DNA of 64,000 nucleotides from Boesenbergia rotunda (lineage: Eukaryota; Streptophyta; Magnoliopsida; Zingiberales; Zingiberaceae): contig JAGFNQ010001183.1 of the NCBI GenBank assembly GCA_024364735.1, positions 107,948 to 171,947 on the forward strand, written 5' to 3'. Shown here piece by piece: positions 1-12,440 of the stretch; the stretch's first letter is position 1, and each line of letters begins with the position of its first letter. The notes under the pieces were generated by a model. That model had not been told where the DNA came from and searched no databases. It saw only the letters and a list, made by a program, of their open reading frames with translations. The translations under genes were made by a program, and so were the position numbers.

Positions 1-1560
1 AATCGCAGATGCTGTTTTCCATCGATTTGTTGAGCTTACGGGTTCGAGGCTCACACTTGCGTGACGAACAAGGAGTACTCGAGCTAGGGAGTGATTGAGG
101 AGTAGATTTCTTATTGCAATTTCAGTTTCTAGCTGTAATTTTATTTCTGCATCTAATTTCTGTTTCTGCTTGCGTTTCAGTTACTGTAATTTCCTTTTCC
201 GAACTTCTTCTGCTTCAATTAGTTTCCTTTCTGCAAGTAAACTAGCTAGGGATATTGTTCAGTGATCCATTGAACTCAATTTCAGTTTAATTTCTGTTTT
301 GTTGCATGTGTATCAGATTTTCAGCTGCGTGCCAGTTTCTTTTCTACAAATCCACTTTATTTCTGAATTCTTTAGTTTATTTCACATTTAGTGAGTTAAT
401 TTAGTTGATCTAAGTTCGTTTTACTTTTAGCTTCGTTTCTGAGTTTCTATATAGCTTAGGAATCCTGCGTTCAGTCCCTTGCTTCATTTCTGCATTTTTT
501 TCATTAATGTCCTACATTTCTGAATCCACTTCTTCCATTCAATTTCTGAATCTTGTTTAGCTTGGTAACTCCGAATCTCAGTTTGTTCCCCACTTAAATC
601 CTTGCGTATCAGAATTGTTTTCTGCGTATCAGTTTTTAGCTGCGTTTCAGCCTTTGGCTTGCGTTTCAAACTCTATTTCTGAATTTCTGAATTCAATTTG
701 TTTAGAACTGATCTGAAATTTGAATTCGATTTGTTTAGAACTGATTATTGTCTCTGCGTATCAGATTATTGTCTCTGCATTGAATTTGTTCAGAACTGAT
801 CTGAAATTGTTTGGATCTGAATTTCTGCATTCTTCGGTTACATGGCTGTGTTCTTGATTTCAGATCAGCAGAAAGGTTGCTTGACTAGTTAGCTATTGCA
901 CATCGAACTCAGTTTATTTGGTTTTGAATTTCTGCATTTATCTCTTCATTCGGTAGCTCTGAATTAATCAATCTTGTTCCCTGTGTATCAAGTGAACTTA
1001 AGTTACTGAATTGTGCAGTTTTCTTGTGTTCAGTTTGTCCTGATTTCGATTTCTGAGGTGAACCACACAATTTAGTGTACTTTTGTGCTTGAAGTCAACC
1101 TCCTTCTTGTTCAGTTAGTTTTTGAATTTCTTCTGCTTTCATGTTCCGAAGACTTACATTTCTGAATTCTATTGCATTTATTTCTGAATTCCTGCTCTAA
1201 TTCATGATTAGTTTTAATTCGGGATTTTCAATTGCATCTTTGGTACTTAGTATCATTTTGGCACAAAGGTTTCTTTTATTCCGAGAGTATCAAGTGTTCT
1301 CTTATTCCTTTGTTTGGCATTTGTTTTGCATGTGAACTCAGATTTGCCTTCATAAATTGTTTAAGTGGCTTTGATTGAGTTGTTAGTTGGTTAAGTTCAT
1401 CAATTGTCATACCTTGTTGAATTCGTCTAGCTAAGATCTTTCTTTTCCTTGTGTTTTCCATTTCGAATTGAACCCAAACCCAAATCTCTATTTGAAACCC
1501 AAAATTCATAAACGACACATAATACAAGCACGAATCGAACACAACCTCAACTAGTCCCGA
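1..1560. repeat. T-rich degenerate repeat, probable retroelement interior
   Basis: This stretch is built from loosely repeated short words such as TTTCTGAATT, TTTCAGTTT and CTGCGTATCAG, with no conserved protein on either strand. On the minus strand a 61-codon frame starting near 1461 (MENTRKRKILARRIQQ...) follows a noncoding leader. It resembles no family I recognise. The segment around 1560-1620 looks like leader sequence of plant Ty3/gypsy elements, so this may be a decayed retrotransposon interior cut by the window edge. Confidence 0.35.
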
Positions 1561-2640
1561 GAAAAAAATACGACCTGTGGCCCCTTTACTACGCTTTTAT
1601 TCTTTGATTGCAAAAAGGGTTTCCAACTTTTTATAAATATCTAAATCTGATGAACCCACATCCGTGACAACTTAACCTAGTATTTTGGGTCCATCAGGCT
1701 CCATTGGAACTTCTTCCGATGCATCCCCTTTACGTTCGTGTTAATCTCGCAGGCATCGACATCCTCTCCCCGTCATCGTCGTCGTGGGCTGCGCTTTGGT
1801 GATTCACCATCCCCGTCGTTCGCTTCCGGAACAATATAGGATAATGATCGCCACCTGGGCTGTATTACCATGGGGCTCGTTCGGGGCATTCTAGTTATGC
1901 CTTGAAGAACTTCGTTTTGTTGGGACCGAGCGGGTACGTTCAGCATGGAGTCTTTGGGCTGGCTCATTAGTCTCGTAGTCCCCCGAGCGGGAGGGCAGAT
2001 CTGTTACCCCATTTTTTCTCCTGTCCCGGCTGTCCCACTCGTTGGCGACGATCGGCGATGATCGGCGAGTCATCCGATCGTTGATTGGACACCACTGGTG
2101 GCTCCAAACAAAACTATACCCTGGGGGTATGGTGAACCCGTCGAGATCGCCACAATTGCGATCTCGTCGGATTCACCGTTGAATCTGATTAGATTACAAT
2201 TGTAACGATTCCAACCGGTTCACCATTCTTCCAGGATATCATTTGATTCGGGACGACGATCAAAAATCATCGATGATGTCTGATCGATAATCGGACGACG
2301 CGCCGGCCGTCACCGATGAGTGGGACATGCGAGACAGAGAAAAGTGAGACAGAAGATCCCGTTCGCCCGAGCGGAACCAGACTCTCGAGCGGGCTCGGTC
2401 TTGGTCTAGCAGGCATTGCACTCCCGGACGCACCGTATCTCTCAATCTCCTTGCTGACTACGACGCAACTCCCCGGATGCCATGTGGCATCCCTCAGCCA
2501 CGTGGAAATCTCTCAACATATCCTCAATTATATCACTATTCCAATCATGATTTGCGTGCGAGTAATCTTCCTTATAATTTGAATAGGAAATATTTTGTTT
2601 TTCTCGTGCAATTATGTACATAATATATTGTCCGACGAGT
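1561..2640. repeat. Decayed LTR debris with a fold-back segment
   Basis: Positions about 1735-1845 resemble the last 110 bases of the LTR that ends at 5106: the same order of TCTCGCAGG, a GTGGGCTG-like block, GGTGA and TTCCGGAACA. The sequence is strongly diverged. Between about 1960 and 2400 two arms of roughly 110 bases are imperfect inverted copies of each other; both carry CCGAGCGGG-type blocks and a GTCCCACTC block. Short open frames here look like chance products of the GC-rich repeats. No gene was found. Confidence 0.35.
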
Positions 2641-2995
2641 CAGACAGATTTGCAAGAGGAGCTCGTCAACAGGTTGATCAAGCCCAATTAACAAGTCGCT
2701 CAGGCATATATCCTGAGCAACTTATTTTGTGCATCTGCACGTGACTAAGATGGATATAATTTGGGCATCTCAATTATAAACTTAATTTTTTTATTTTTGA
2801 TTTTTATTGAGATGCCTGTAATTGATTGTAACAGCCTCAGTACATGTGAAGATTTTTTTATTAATTTTACTAATTTTTTTTGGATATATAATATATATTT
2901 AAGATTTATCTTTTTAAAATTTAAAAGTTGGGTAATAATAGATTTAAGTCAGTAAAATTTTTTTTAGAATTCAATTTTCTCTCTTGGAAAATAGT
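2641..2995. other. AT-rich spacer with a dispersed repeat
   Basis: About 60 bases at 2636-2695 (GACAGATTTGCAAGAGGAGC and GATCAAGCCC) recur in diverged form at 17875-17940, so this is a dispersed repeat. The remainder up to the LTR at 2996 is AT-rich and shows no gene. Confidence 0.4.
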
Positions 2996-5106
2996 TGATG
3001 GAGTTGAATAGCCCTTGGCAGGACACGTGGGCTGAAGAAGCTGGGTGGTAAGATGTGGTGAGTCCGAGCGACTCCTCTTTCATAGCTCCCGGGACCCTCT
3101 CAGAAAGAGGAGCCTCCAGGGTCTCCCGCGGTAACCACGCCCTGAAAATCAGATCAGAAAACTCCTCCCGGGATCACCCCGGGAAGTCGGGCCCCGAGAC
3201 CACCTCGGGGAAGCAGAGCGCCCATGACATCCCAGGCCAGAAGTCCCCGAGATCACCTTGGGGGAGCAGAGCCCAAGCAATATTCGACCTCAAGTAACTG
3301 TTGGATCGATAGAATACGATAGAGGGGGTGAATATCGTAAAATCGTTTTCGGATTCGAGGTTAAGAGAATACGCAGCGGAATTGAAAACACAGCACAAGA
3401 ACTCAAGCGATTTTACTTGGTTCGGAGTCGCAGTCGGCTCCTACTCCAAGGCCCACAGTCGTTGACCGTTTACTGCGGGCAATTCTATATCTGTGCAAAT
3501 GTTTACAGAAAAATATTACAGTTGTAGTACAGTAAACTAAAAATTAAACTCTTCATTACCGACGCCCGGTGTGGATCGTACTTCGGAGCAGAGGGTCGTC
3601 GTCGGCACTTGAATCTCAAGATGGGAGGTTTTCGGAGCAGAGCGCTTGAGTCGAAGAGCGTATTGGCGTTGGAAGAATGTGTATGGAAGCCTTGGGGGTC
3701 GAGCCCCTTATATAGTGCACCTGGGGGCGCCCGGGACGCTGGGGGCGCCCTCCACGTGTCACTCGATCCGCAAACCTCTCGGTCAGTCTTTATTCCTCTA
3801 GGATCGGGCTTGAGGTTTGACGGGGGCGCCCGGGAAGCAAGGGGTGCCCGGATTGACTTGGTCTGCTGGCTTCATTCTGACTTGAACTCTATCTGCTTCG
3901 TTGGCTTGGACCCAGGGCGCCCGAGGCATCCGGGGCACCCGGGAGCACGGGGGGCGCCCGGGAGCTTGGAGGCGCCTGGCCCAGTGAGCTTCCGAAGCGC
4001 TTTCTTGCTCAACTCTTGTTTGGCTTTGACCTGGGGCGCCCGGGACCCCCCGGGCGCCTAACCCAGCTGCTGCCGCTCTCCTTTGAGGCGTTCTGAGCTG
4101 CAAAAACTCGTTCCTTTGGTCCTGCATCCAGGGTTAGTACCAAACATGATAAAGCAAATATATTAGTGAATTTTACAGCCGTAGTTGTCTTGGTTCTGAC
4201 TTTGGGTCTCCAAAATGGAGCCCTAGGTCGAACCGACGCCTACTGTTCCCTCGACGGGGAACGCGTCCTCACCTACTCCTCTCAGGAGAATTTACCTGTT
4301 GCCAACCGGCTCCTCTAGTTGGACTTTTGCCTAGCAGTCCTTCGCCAGGTGCCTAGCAGTCCTTCGCCAGGTCTTCAGTACCAAGTAGTCCTTCGCTTGG
4401 TGCCTAGCAATCCTTCGCCAGGTCTTCAGTTCCAAGCTGTCCTTTGCCTGGTGCCTAGCAATCCTTCGCCAAGTCTTCAGTACCAAGCAGTCCTTCGCCT
4501 GGTGCCTAGCAGTCCTTCGCTAGGTTTTCGACTCCTAGCAGCCCTTCGCTAGGTGCCCAGCAGTCCTTCGCCAGGTCTTAGGGTTTCGATGCCTAGCAGT
4601 CCTTCACTAGGACTTCAATCTGCACACTCAAGTAACATGCTAGATAAACATAACATCTTAACTTTTGAACCCTTTTCCATTATCAAAACCAAGGTTCGAC
4701 TTGGGTGCTATCTGCACCAACAGTAACCACCCTTAAATGTCGCAACGGGTCACTCTTAATGACGGTGTGGACCATTTCAAAGACTATCCTATAACCGACA
4801 AAGGGGGGACATGACATAGATCATGGGGACGCACCAAGGCAGTCGTTGGAGGTATAAAAGGTATTCTAACCCCTCCGGTAAGGGGGTTACGCATTCTTTA
4901 CTATACACATACTGTCTTGTCTTCTCTCCCTCTTCTCCACCAAGGCACTGACTTGAGCGTCGGAGTGGGCTCCGTCGGACAACCTCTGGCGTGTTCCCCT
5001 AATGCTCGTGTTATTCTCGCAGGGTGCGAAGTTCCACCCCTAACGTCAGCATCCGTGTGGGTTGAACCCTGGTGACTGGCTGTCGACGTCGATTCCTTCC
5101 GGAACA
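2996..5106 (+). repeat. 5' LTR of the Tat-like element, split by a solo LTR
   Basis: The left part (2996-3298) and right part (4723-5106) match the 3' LTR at 13029-13769 in order. Between them is a foreign 1,424-bp solo LTR. Relative to the 3' LTR about 70 bases following CAAGTAAC are missing next to the insertion. The sequence GGTATAAAAGG at 4851-4861 is a likely TATA box for the element promoter. The end (GGAACA at 5101-5106) is followed by a leader GCGTCGTCTGTGGGAA at 5113-5128, which resembles the primer-binding region of related plant elements. Confidence 0.7.
3299..4722. mobile_element. Solo LTR of a different family, inserted in the 5' LTR
   Basis: The insert begins TGTTGGATCG and ends GCACCAACA, an inverted TGTTGG/CCAACA pair. 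It is flanked by a perfect 5-bp duplication GTAAC (3294-3298 and 4723-4727). There is no internal coding region. It contains repeated GGGCGCCCGGGA words (3725-4060) and about twelve copies of a 20-25-base unit around CCTAGCAGTCCTTCGCCAGG (4325-4610). The open frame across 3609-4061 is a by-product of the GC-rich repeats. Interpretation: an intact element was reduced to one LTR by recombination. Confidence 0.8.
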
Positions 5107-5154
5107 AGTTTAGCGTCGTCTGTGGGAACCAGTAAAGCACCAGAAGGAGCACCG

Positions 5155-7128
5155 ATGGCAGGGCCGGAGGGACAATCCATTGTCCTGACGAGAGAGGAAC
5201 TGGATCGATTGGTGGCCAACGTCATCAAAGAAGCGCTTGAGCAGCACCAAGTCGAGCAAGCCGCCTCGCAACGAGGGGCTCCTGCACGGGAGATTCCTAG
5301 AGTCTCCATCTCGCACTTGCGAATATCCATCACACCATTGGGGCAACGGGACGGTGCAGCCCCAAGCCCCCAGAGAGACTCTCTCGGAGATATCGAGAAG
5401 GCAAACCCGGTAGCTTCTAGCGCGCAAAGGCATGAAGAGGGAAAAGGGAGGAACCTAAGGACTCCCATAAGGCTCCCTCTACTCCCTTCTCATCTGAGAT
5501 TGTGGAAAACCCCATGCCGAAGCAGTTTTGCGGGCCTGAGATTGCTGATTATAACGGAAAGATAGATACAGAGGATCATGTCTACAAATTTGAAAACGCG
5601 GCACTCCTGCACCAATATACTGACGGTGTAAAGTGTCGGGTGTTGCTGAACACCCTGTCTGGAGCAGCCCAACGATGGTTCCAGAGGCTGCCACAAGGTT
5701 CTATCAACTCCTTCGCGGAATTTAGAACCGCCTTCCTCCACCACTTCGCCAGTAGCCGGTGCTATCAGAAGACGACACTCAATCTGTTCGCCCTCAAGCA
5801 GAAGCCGAAAGAGCCGCTCAGGAAGTCATCCAGCGGTTCAACATGGTGGCACAAGATGTGCCCAATGCAACGTCGGAAATCCTCGTTAGTGCATGCACCC
5901 AATGGCTCGCGGAAGGGGATTTTTTCCGATCCCTGGTGAAAAAGCCCCCCCCCCCATCAGCTTCGATGATCTGCTGGGGTGTTCTATCAAGCACGTTAAC
6001 GAGGAGGAGGTGCAATACGCCCGTCGCAAGGAACCATCCAAAGTCCTCCCTCAAGCGGTTCCCCGGTCCCAAAGGAGGGAGCCCCCAGCTCCCACTTGAG
6101 GAAAGGACCTTCACCTCAGGAAAGACTAGTGGGCTAGCAAGCGAAGGTTGGTCGAGACGGTGGATACTGAGCAGCCAAAGCCATTGGCGAAGTACTGCGG
6201 TTTCCATGGCAGTACAACACACTCCACCGAGGAGTGTCATGCCTTGAAGAGGAAATTGAGTGAGGAGACAGACACCAAACCTCGGAGAAAGTGGAATAAA
6301 GCGGGGTATCGTCGAAGATCTCCAAGGCGAAGCCTTTCACCTCGGCATCAGCAGGCCGAGGAAAACAAGACCCGACAATGGTCTCGGTCACGGTCACGAG
6401 GAAGGAGTCGGGGGCCTGCACCCCGCCGATCTCCCTCCTTTGAAAGAGATTCCCGGAAGGGCAAGGCCCCTGTACGTGGCCCACCCTCGGGACATGTTGG
6501 AGTAATCTCCGGGGGACCCACTGGAGGAGATTCCCACCGGGCAAGGAAATCTCATACCCGGCGACTGGAAAACTACTTAATCGAGACGAGTCGGAGCCAG
6601 GAGCACGACCCTACAATTTCTTTCGATCCAGCAGACTTGGAAGAAGTGGAACCTCCTCATGAAGACGCCCTAGTAATCCTTGCCCGCATAGCCAACTACG
6701 AGGTTAAGCGCATCTTCATGGACACAGGAAGTTCCGTGAACATCCTATACAAGGCAGCTCTGGACCAGAAGCAGATTGACGAGGATGAGCTACTCCCGGT
6801 CTCGACCCCAATGTTCAACTTTACGGGGTACCGAGTACAACCTATAGGGCAAATCACCCTAACACTCTCATTGGGCAACGACATGCTTGAGGGGACCAGG
6901 AGGACACCTTTCTTGATTGTGGACGCTCCCTCATCCTACAACGCCATCTTAGGCCACCTGGTGCTCAGTGTCTTCCAAGCGGTGGTTTCTGTCTACCACC
7001 AGAAGATAAAATTTCCCGTAGGCGACCGAGTGGCGGAAGTCAAGGGGGACCAGCTGGTGTCTCGGCGATGCTACAGTGGGGAAGTCAGATCAAAGTCCCG
7101 GAAAAACCCAAGAGCTCCGGAAGGCTAG
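5155..7128 (+). pseudogene. gag: gag-protease remnant of the Tat-like element
   Basis: The reading frame probably started at the ATG at 5155 (MAGPEGQSIVLTREEL). It is now broken into at least three frames. The capsid-like part (5502-5830) contains GAAQRWFQRLPQGSINSF, a hallmark of plant gypsy Gag. After a frameshift near 5800 it continues to about 5940. The last piece (6148-7128) holds a zinc-knuckle-like motif CGFHGSTTHSTEEC, an Arg/Ser-rich linker and a retroviral-type aspartic protease with FMDTGSSVNIL and ILGHL. Protease is the last domain; no polymerase follows. Gag would package element RNA and protease would process it, but the frameshifts rule out an intact product. Family assignment is confident; exact break points are approximate. 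Confidence 0.8.
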
Positions 7129-7330
7129 CTGGAGGAAGCAATCAGGCACAGGGGGAGAGGAACAAAAGGCTCAAGAGGTCAGGGCAGGCCAACTATCTCC
7201 GACCCTTTCGTTCCTGGTAAGACTTACCTCGCATATTGTGTACCCGCCTGTGTATTTTTTGTTGCCTTGCAGCGAATTCATGTAATAAAGGAAGGGGCCT
7301 TCACCAAAGTGTTAGTACATCACCAAGACT
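7129..7330 (+). other. Spacer between protease remnant and tandem array
   Basis: About 200 bases following the protease stop. No reverse transcriptase motif is present. It leads directly into the 83-bp repeat array. Confidence 0.5.
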
Positions 7331-8460
7331 CAAAAACCCTAATACCTCGCGGTGCTGCAGATGCCCAGGGTACTTAGGCTTGGTCTGGGTGCTACGGACT
7401 CCCAACAAAGAATAAAAACCCTAATATCTCACGATGCTACGGATGCCCGAGGTACTTAGGCTTGGTCTGGGTGCTACAGACTCCCAACCAAGAATCAAAA
7501 ACCCTAATACCTCGTGGTGCTGCGGATGCCCGGAGTACTTAGGCTTGGCCTGGGTGCTACGGACTCCCAACCAAGAATAAAAACCCTAATACCTCGCGGT
7601 GCTGCGGATGCCCGAGTTACTTAGGCTTGGTCTGGGTGCTACGGACTCTCATCCAAGAATCATAAATCCTAATACCTCAAGGTGCTGCAGATGCCCGAGG
7701 TACTTAGGCTTGGTCTGAGTGCTACAAACTCCCAACCAAGAATCAAAAACCCTAATACCCCGCGGTGCTGCGGATGCTCGGGGTACTTAGGCTTGGTCTG
7801 GATGCTATGGACACCCAACCAAGAATCAAAAACCCAAATACCTCGCGGTGCTGCGGATGCCCGGGGTACTTAGGCTTGGTCTGGGTGCTACGGACTCCCA
7901 ACCAAGAATAAAAACCCTATACCTCGCGGTGGTGTGGATGCCCGAGGTACTTAGGCTTGGTCTGAATGCTACAGACTCCCAACCAAGAATAAAAACCCTA
8001 ATACCTCATGGTGTTGTGGATGCCCGAGGTACTTAGGCTTGGTATGGGTGCTACGATCCCAACCAAGAATCAAAAACCCTAATACCTCGCGGTGTTGCGG
8101 ATGCCCGAGGTACTTAGGCTTGGTCTGGGTGCTACGAACTCCCAACCAAGAATAAAAATCCTAATACCTCACCGTGCTGCGGATGCCCGAGAAACTTAGG
8201 CTTGGTCTGGGTGCTATGGACGCCCAACCAAAAATAAAAACCCTAATACCTCACGGTGCTGCGGATGCTCGGGGTACTTAGGCTTGGTCTGGGTGCTATG
8301 AACTCCCAACCAAGACTCAAAAACCTTAATACTTCGCGGTGCTGCAGATGCCCGGGGTACTTAGGCTTGGTCTGGGTGATACAGACGCCCGACCAAGTAG
8401 CCGAGACCCTGAGGCCTTCGGGCGTTGCGGGTGCCCGGGATACGTAGGCGCTGCGGAAGT
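7331..8460 (+). repeat. Tandem array, unit about 83 bp, about 13 copies
   Basis: The unit contains CCCTAATACCTCGCGGTGCT, GCGGATGCCCGAGGTACTTA, GGCTTGGTCTGGGTGCTA and CCCAACCAAGAAT. The word CCCTAAT starts at 7337, 7419 and 7502, giving a period of 82-83. Units diverge by point changes and small indels; the last unit (8380-8460) is strongly altered. Tandem arrays between the coding region and the 3' LTR are known from Tat-lineage elements. Short open frames inside the array are repeat artefacts. Confidence 0.85.
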
Positions 8461-9990
8461 AAGGTTAACACGATCTACCCGACAAAAGGGGAACAAGCGA
8501 GACCTCAGAATATTAATACAAGCATGTGCACGTCAAAGGTAACAAATATTTTCCTTCATTTATATGGGAAATAAATTGATGCCAACATCTCAGAGGAATA
8601 CCAAGATACAATCAGAAGATCCGATAAAGAAAATCACTCCTCTAATCGGGCTTTTTTCCATCACTTCATCATTCCCGCAGAGTCGCTTGGCTCGAAACCG
8701 TCTTCCAATAGTAGGCGAGCGGGGATCCACGCGCGTTATGGTCGAAATCCATAAATTTTCGGCCACGGCGGAAACCTCTCGGTCATTCATCCTCGTAATC
8801 ATTAACAGATGAGAACATATGGGGAAACACATGGGCGTAACAATTCCGTTCGAAGACCCCGACTACCTCTTACCGAAAAGATGCATCTAACAACAAGGAT
8901 GACTACAAAATTCAAAAGGAAGAGGAGGGGAAACAACAGCTACAATCCTTCTCCCGGTGATAGCTTTGCGCCATACCCGGCAAATACCATCCGATACTCA
9001 AAACTCGGGAAAATGAGTAGTTCGGAAGGGGATGACGTTTGAGGCAGACAAGGAACGAACCGCCAGAAGAAGTTGGCCGCCCAGGGAGAGGTAGAAGATG
9101 AACTATCAGGAGATGTCATCTCCGCTATGCTCCCCGGTGGAACACATGATATCCCTTTTGGACTCCTCGGCCAAACCCGGGGCCCCATATCTGCCAGGAT
9201 CTTCAGCGAGACCCCGGACATCATCTCCGCTATGCTCCCTGGCAAACAATGTGAAACTTGTGGTTCCACCTCCGCTAGGCCCTTCGGCGAGAAACACTAC
9301 TACGTCTCCACTATCCTCCCCGGCGATGTCGACAACTCCTGCCGTAAAACGGGGCGGAGGAAAGTGAACTAGCATATCGCCAGTTCCACAAGGAGTCTAT
9401 CAAGAGGAAGAAAGTGAAATTAGTGGGGAAGGACGGTTCACCCTTCTCCCCCTTTTTTATAGTGGCCACCGCCTCTTCTCGCATTTAATGCTGGCATGGC
9501 GCAGGAGCAGCAATGGACGCCAATCCTGAAGCGTCGCGTCGATTGGTATGCCTCCGCCACGCTGGGAACTCACAACCCTTTATGGGTCAGTTCGATGGAT
9601 TGTTTGGGATTCGGAGACGACGGTCCGGAGGCTGCCAATACTCTCTAGAGGGAAGGATCAATAGAGGCCCCGCAGGGGAATAACTACGGACCTAGTACTT
9701 GGGCTTGCGGGGGTAGCTTAGGGAGATCCATACCCAGGATCAAACCTGAAAAATCTCGATCTGTTTACTCTTTGAGCCCTCGCTGTGAAGACAAATGACA
9801 CATGGAGCCGAACACAAAAGCATGCACATGATAGTAAGGGCAAGAAATGTTATCATTATAATGAAAATGGTTACAGCAGGGCCGAGATCCCTTATAACAC
9901 ATAATCCTACAATTCTTGGTCCTCGGGGGGGGGGGGGGGGGGGGGGACCTCCCAAACTTGTCCAACACTCATAAAACTCAGATCAGCATC
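8461..9990 (+). other. Noncoding interior of the Tat-like element with a poly-G tract
   Basis: No conserved protein domain is visible. Around 9110-9310 short phrases such as CATCTCCGCTATGCTCCC recur about 110 bases apart, so this is another, shorter degenerate repeat. At 9925-9946 there are 22 consecutive G residues. Sequence at 9440-9480 (CCTTTTTTATAGTGGCC) is TATA-like, but nothing downstream supports a promoter. Confidence 0.4.
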
Positions 9991-12440
9991 TGGAGGCAGA
10001 AGTTGAGCCTTCTTCAACCGGTCAATGACCCCGTGCAAGCCTTGCTTCAAGCTCTTCATTACCTGGCAACAAGGATATCGCCGAATTTATTCGATTCTAA
10101 GAACTTGTCTTTGAAGTCTGCCTTAGCCTCTCTGGTGCTAGAAGTCTCAGCAGCCCGAAAGTCGCACAGCTCGGTCTCAGCAGCCTCCTTGGCGCGCTTT
10201 AGGTGTTTTATCTCGGTAGACATCCTATCTTGCTCTGCCAGGACCTCCCTAAGCCTGTTTGACGTGGCTCATACCTCCGATTGAGCTTGGGCCAAGTTAT
10301 CCTCGAAGATAGACAAGCGATCAGTCGCCATCATGAGGTCAGACTCCTTCTGGCCGAGCTGTTGCGCTTAGTTCTGAATGCGTGCATTCAACCTCTCGGT
10401 TGAGGCCTCCATAAGTCGGATATTGCCCAATACCTTTCTCTCTCTCATTTGAAGCTGATCTCATTCCTACGTCACCTGGAGCAGGTCATTGGTAACGACC
10501 ATCGCCCGCTCGGAGGCCAACCATTCTCGGTGCTGGGAACTATGTAGGGCAGACTCCTTGGCCATCAGGGTATTCAGATGATGCTCCACCTTCGCCCGTA
10601 GAGCCCGACTAACCCTCGCTTGCATAAGTCCCGCCCAGTGCTCGTGGTCAGCTGCGGCCTCTGCCCTCAGGGCCCGACGGGTCAAGGCTTCAATCTGAGG
10701 CCAGGCGTACAAGCCGCGGCCAGCAGTCAGGCGGTTTTCAGCCGCCTATTAATTATTGCACCAAGGAATTAAAGAACATATAAGGAAGCATCTTATATGC
10801 CGGGAATACACACCTTAAGAAGGGACTCGCGGAGATTGGTTAGAGGCCCCGCAGAGACTCGTACGACCGCTCCTCCTTGAGATCTCAAGATGTCGGCCTG
10901 GCTCTCAGAAGGCAACGAGCCCCTGCGCGGAGGAAGTAGTTGGATAGCAGGAGCTCCAGGGGACAATGTAGAAGGGCCAAAATCACCCTCCTCAGAGCTG
11001 GAAGTCCCTACGGGAAATGGTCCCTCTGCGGGAACCTCCTTCAATCGCACTAGGGGGAAGGATTGCATGGAAGCCTCCAATGCTGCATCTAGCCTCTTCT
11101 GAATGCGGTCGAGTTGCATTCGGTATTGGGTGGGCAATACTTCCTTACCCTTAGGAGTCTCGGCAGGGTCAATTGAAGGAGAGCCTGAGGATTGGATACA
11201 TGCCTCCAGAACAGCAACTAGCGGAACGGGGAAAGATAGAGGAATGGATTCCCCACCCTCGGAAGGAGAAACATCCTCATCAGGGACAGAGGGAAGGATA
11301 TTGGGACCACCAGAGCACAGTCTTTTCCGTCGAGGGCCCGAGACTTCTGGAATCTGCCTTTTCTGCCGATCAGCGAATCAAATCATTGAGGGGGTAGTAG
11401 GAGGCAAAGACTCCTCGTTGACCTCCTCCAAATGGACAGCAACCGGGGGCGAGTCACCCTCTGAAGGGATGTCCGCCCGAAGGTCAACTGACGGACCGAA
11501 AGTCCCTTGGTTCGCAAATGGCAGGGGCGCGGTAGCAACCTCTGCCCTTCCTGGCGAAGCAGGCCCGCGGGACGATTCGGCTGCCCCCTTAGAGGATTCG
11601 GTGGGCATAGAGGAGCTAGTGCCTCCGTGTTGGCCTCCTCCCACTTGATAAGTCGGTGCATTGCCCGGGGGAACATGACTTCCTCTGCAATAGCCAAACA
11701 AGGAAACATCAGTTAGAACTAACGGGCATTGAGGAAAAAGATGAACATACTGAGGCTGAGGCTGATCCGGGTCACTTTGGTCCGGGTCACTTTGGGGATA
11801 AGGCCCGCCCGATACATGAGCTCCTCACTCTGCATCAGTCCAGGGCCATTGAACTCCATGTTGGAGAGTACGTTCCTAGCGCACTAGTACGCGAAACTCT
11901 GGAGAAACTCCCCTAGAGAGGGAGGAGTTGGTAGAGCCTATGTCCAGCGAAGAAGACTGAAGGATCGAACAGGCAGTTGGATGAAGAAAAACCTCTCCTT
12001 CCACCCTTTGTGCGAAGAAGGGAACCCTCCTAAGAACCTATGGCCCGGACACGCCGAGAAGCTAAAGACCCTTGTGATCCGATCGGAATGAAGAAGGAAT
12101 GAAAGAGACGAGGAGTTAGGGGGAGGTCGAAGAGCTTGAAGATAATATATGCCCCCCCATCTGGGCAAAGGCATTAGGAGTCATCTGATGGAGAGGGATA
12201 TCGAAATAGGAGGTCACATTCATGAAGAAAGGAGGAATGGGGAAGCGGAGACCTGACTCTATTTGACCCAAGAAGAAGGTAAAAAAGCCTACGGGAGGCT
12301 CCACTCGCGTCTGGCATACCTTAGGAATCACCATCGTCATCTAGGCCGGGATGCCATAGGCCTCAATGACCGCCTGCAGAGCCTCCGGCCTCACTCTCGA
12401 AGAGGCAGACTCGTACCACTCCGCTCAATAACCTTCCATG
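9990..12440 (-). pseudogene. Degenerate antisense ORF of the Tat-like element (putative gypsy-type transposon domain, coiled coil)
   Basis: Reading right to left, a start at 12438-12440 opens MEGY, followed by an in-frame stop. The frame then runs through RPEALQAVIEAYGIP, a second stop, FPIPPFFMNVTSYFDIPLHQ and, after a frameshift in a C-run near 12155, HRFLGGFPSSHKGWKERFFF (about 12000-12060). This order and wording match the antisense protein of Tat-lineage elements annotated as 'putative gypsy type transposon' (Pfam Transposase_28). Downstream pieces are proline/serine-rich (11378-11701, 10793-11137) and then charged coiled coil (10467-10712; about 10070-10270 with REVLAEQDRMSTEIKHLKRA). 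At least two nonsense codons and several frame changes make it a pseudogene; introns could account for some. The role of this antisense protein is unknown. Confidence 0.6.

Noticed and set aside
3609..4127. Pro/Arg/Gly-rich frames on both strands
   Set aside because: They coincide with GGGCGCCCGGGA repeats inside a solo LTR; both strands are open over the same bases.
8256..8542. Leu/Gly-rich short proteins in the 83-bp array
   Set aside because: They are translations of the tandem unit; the period of 82-83 shifts frame between copies.
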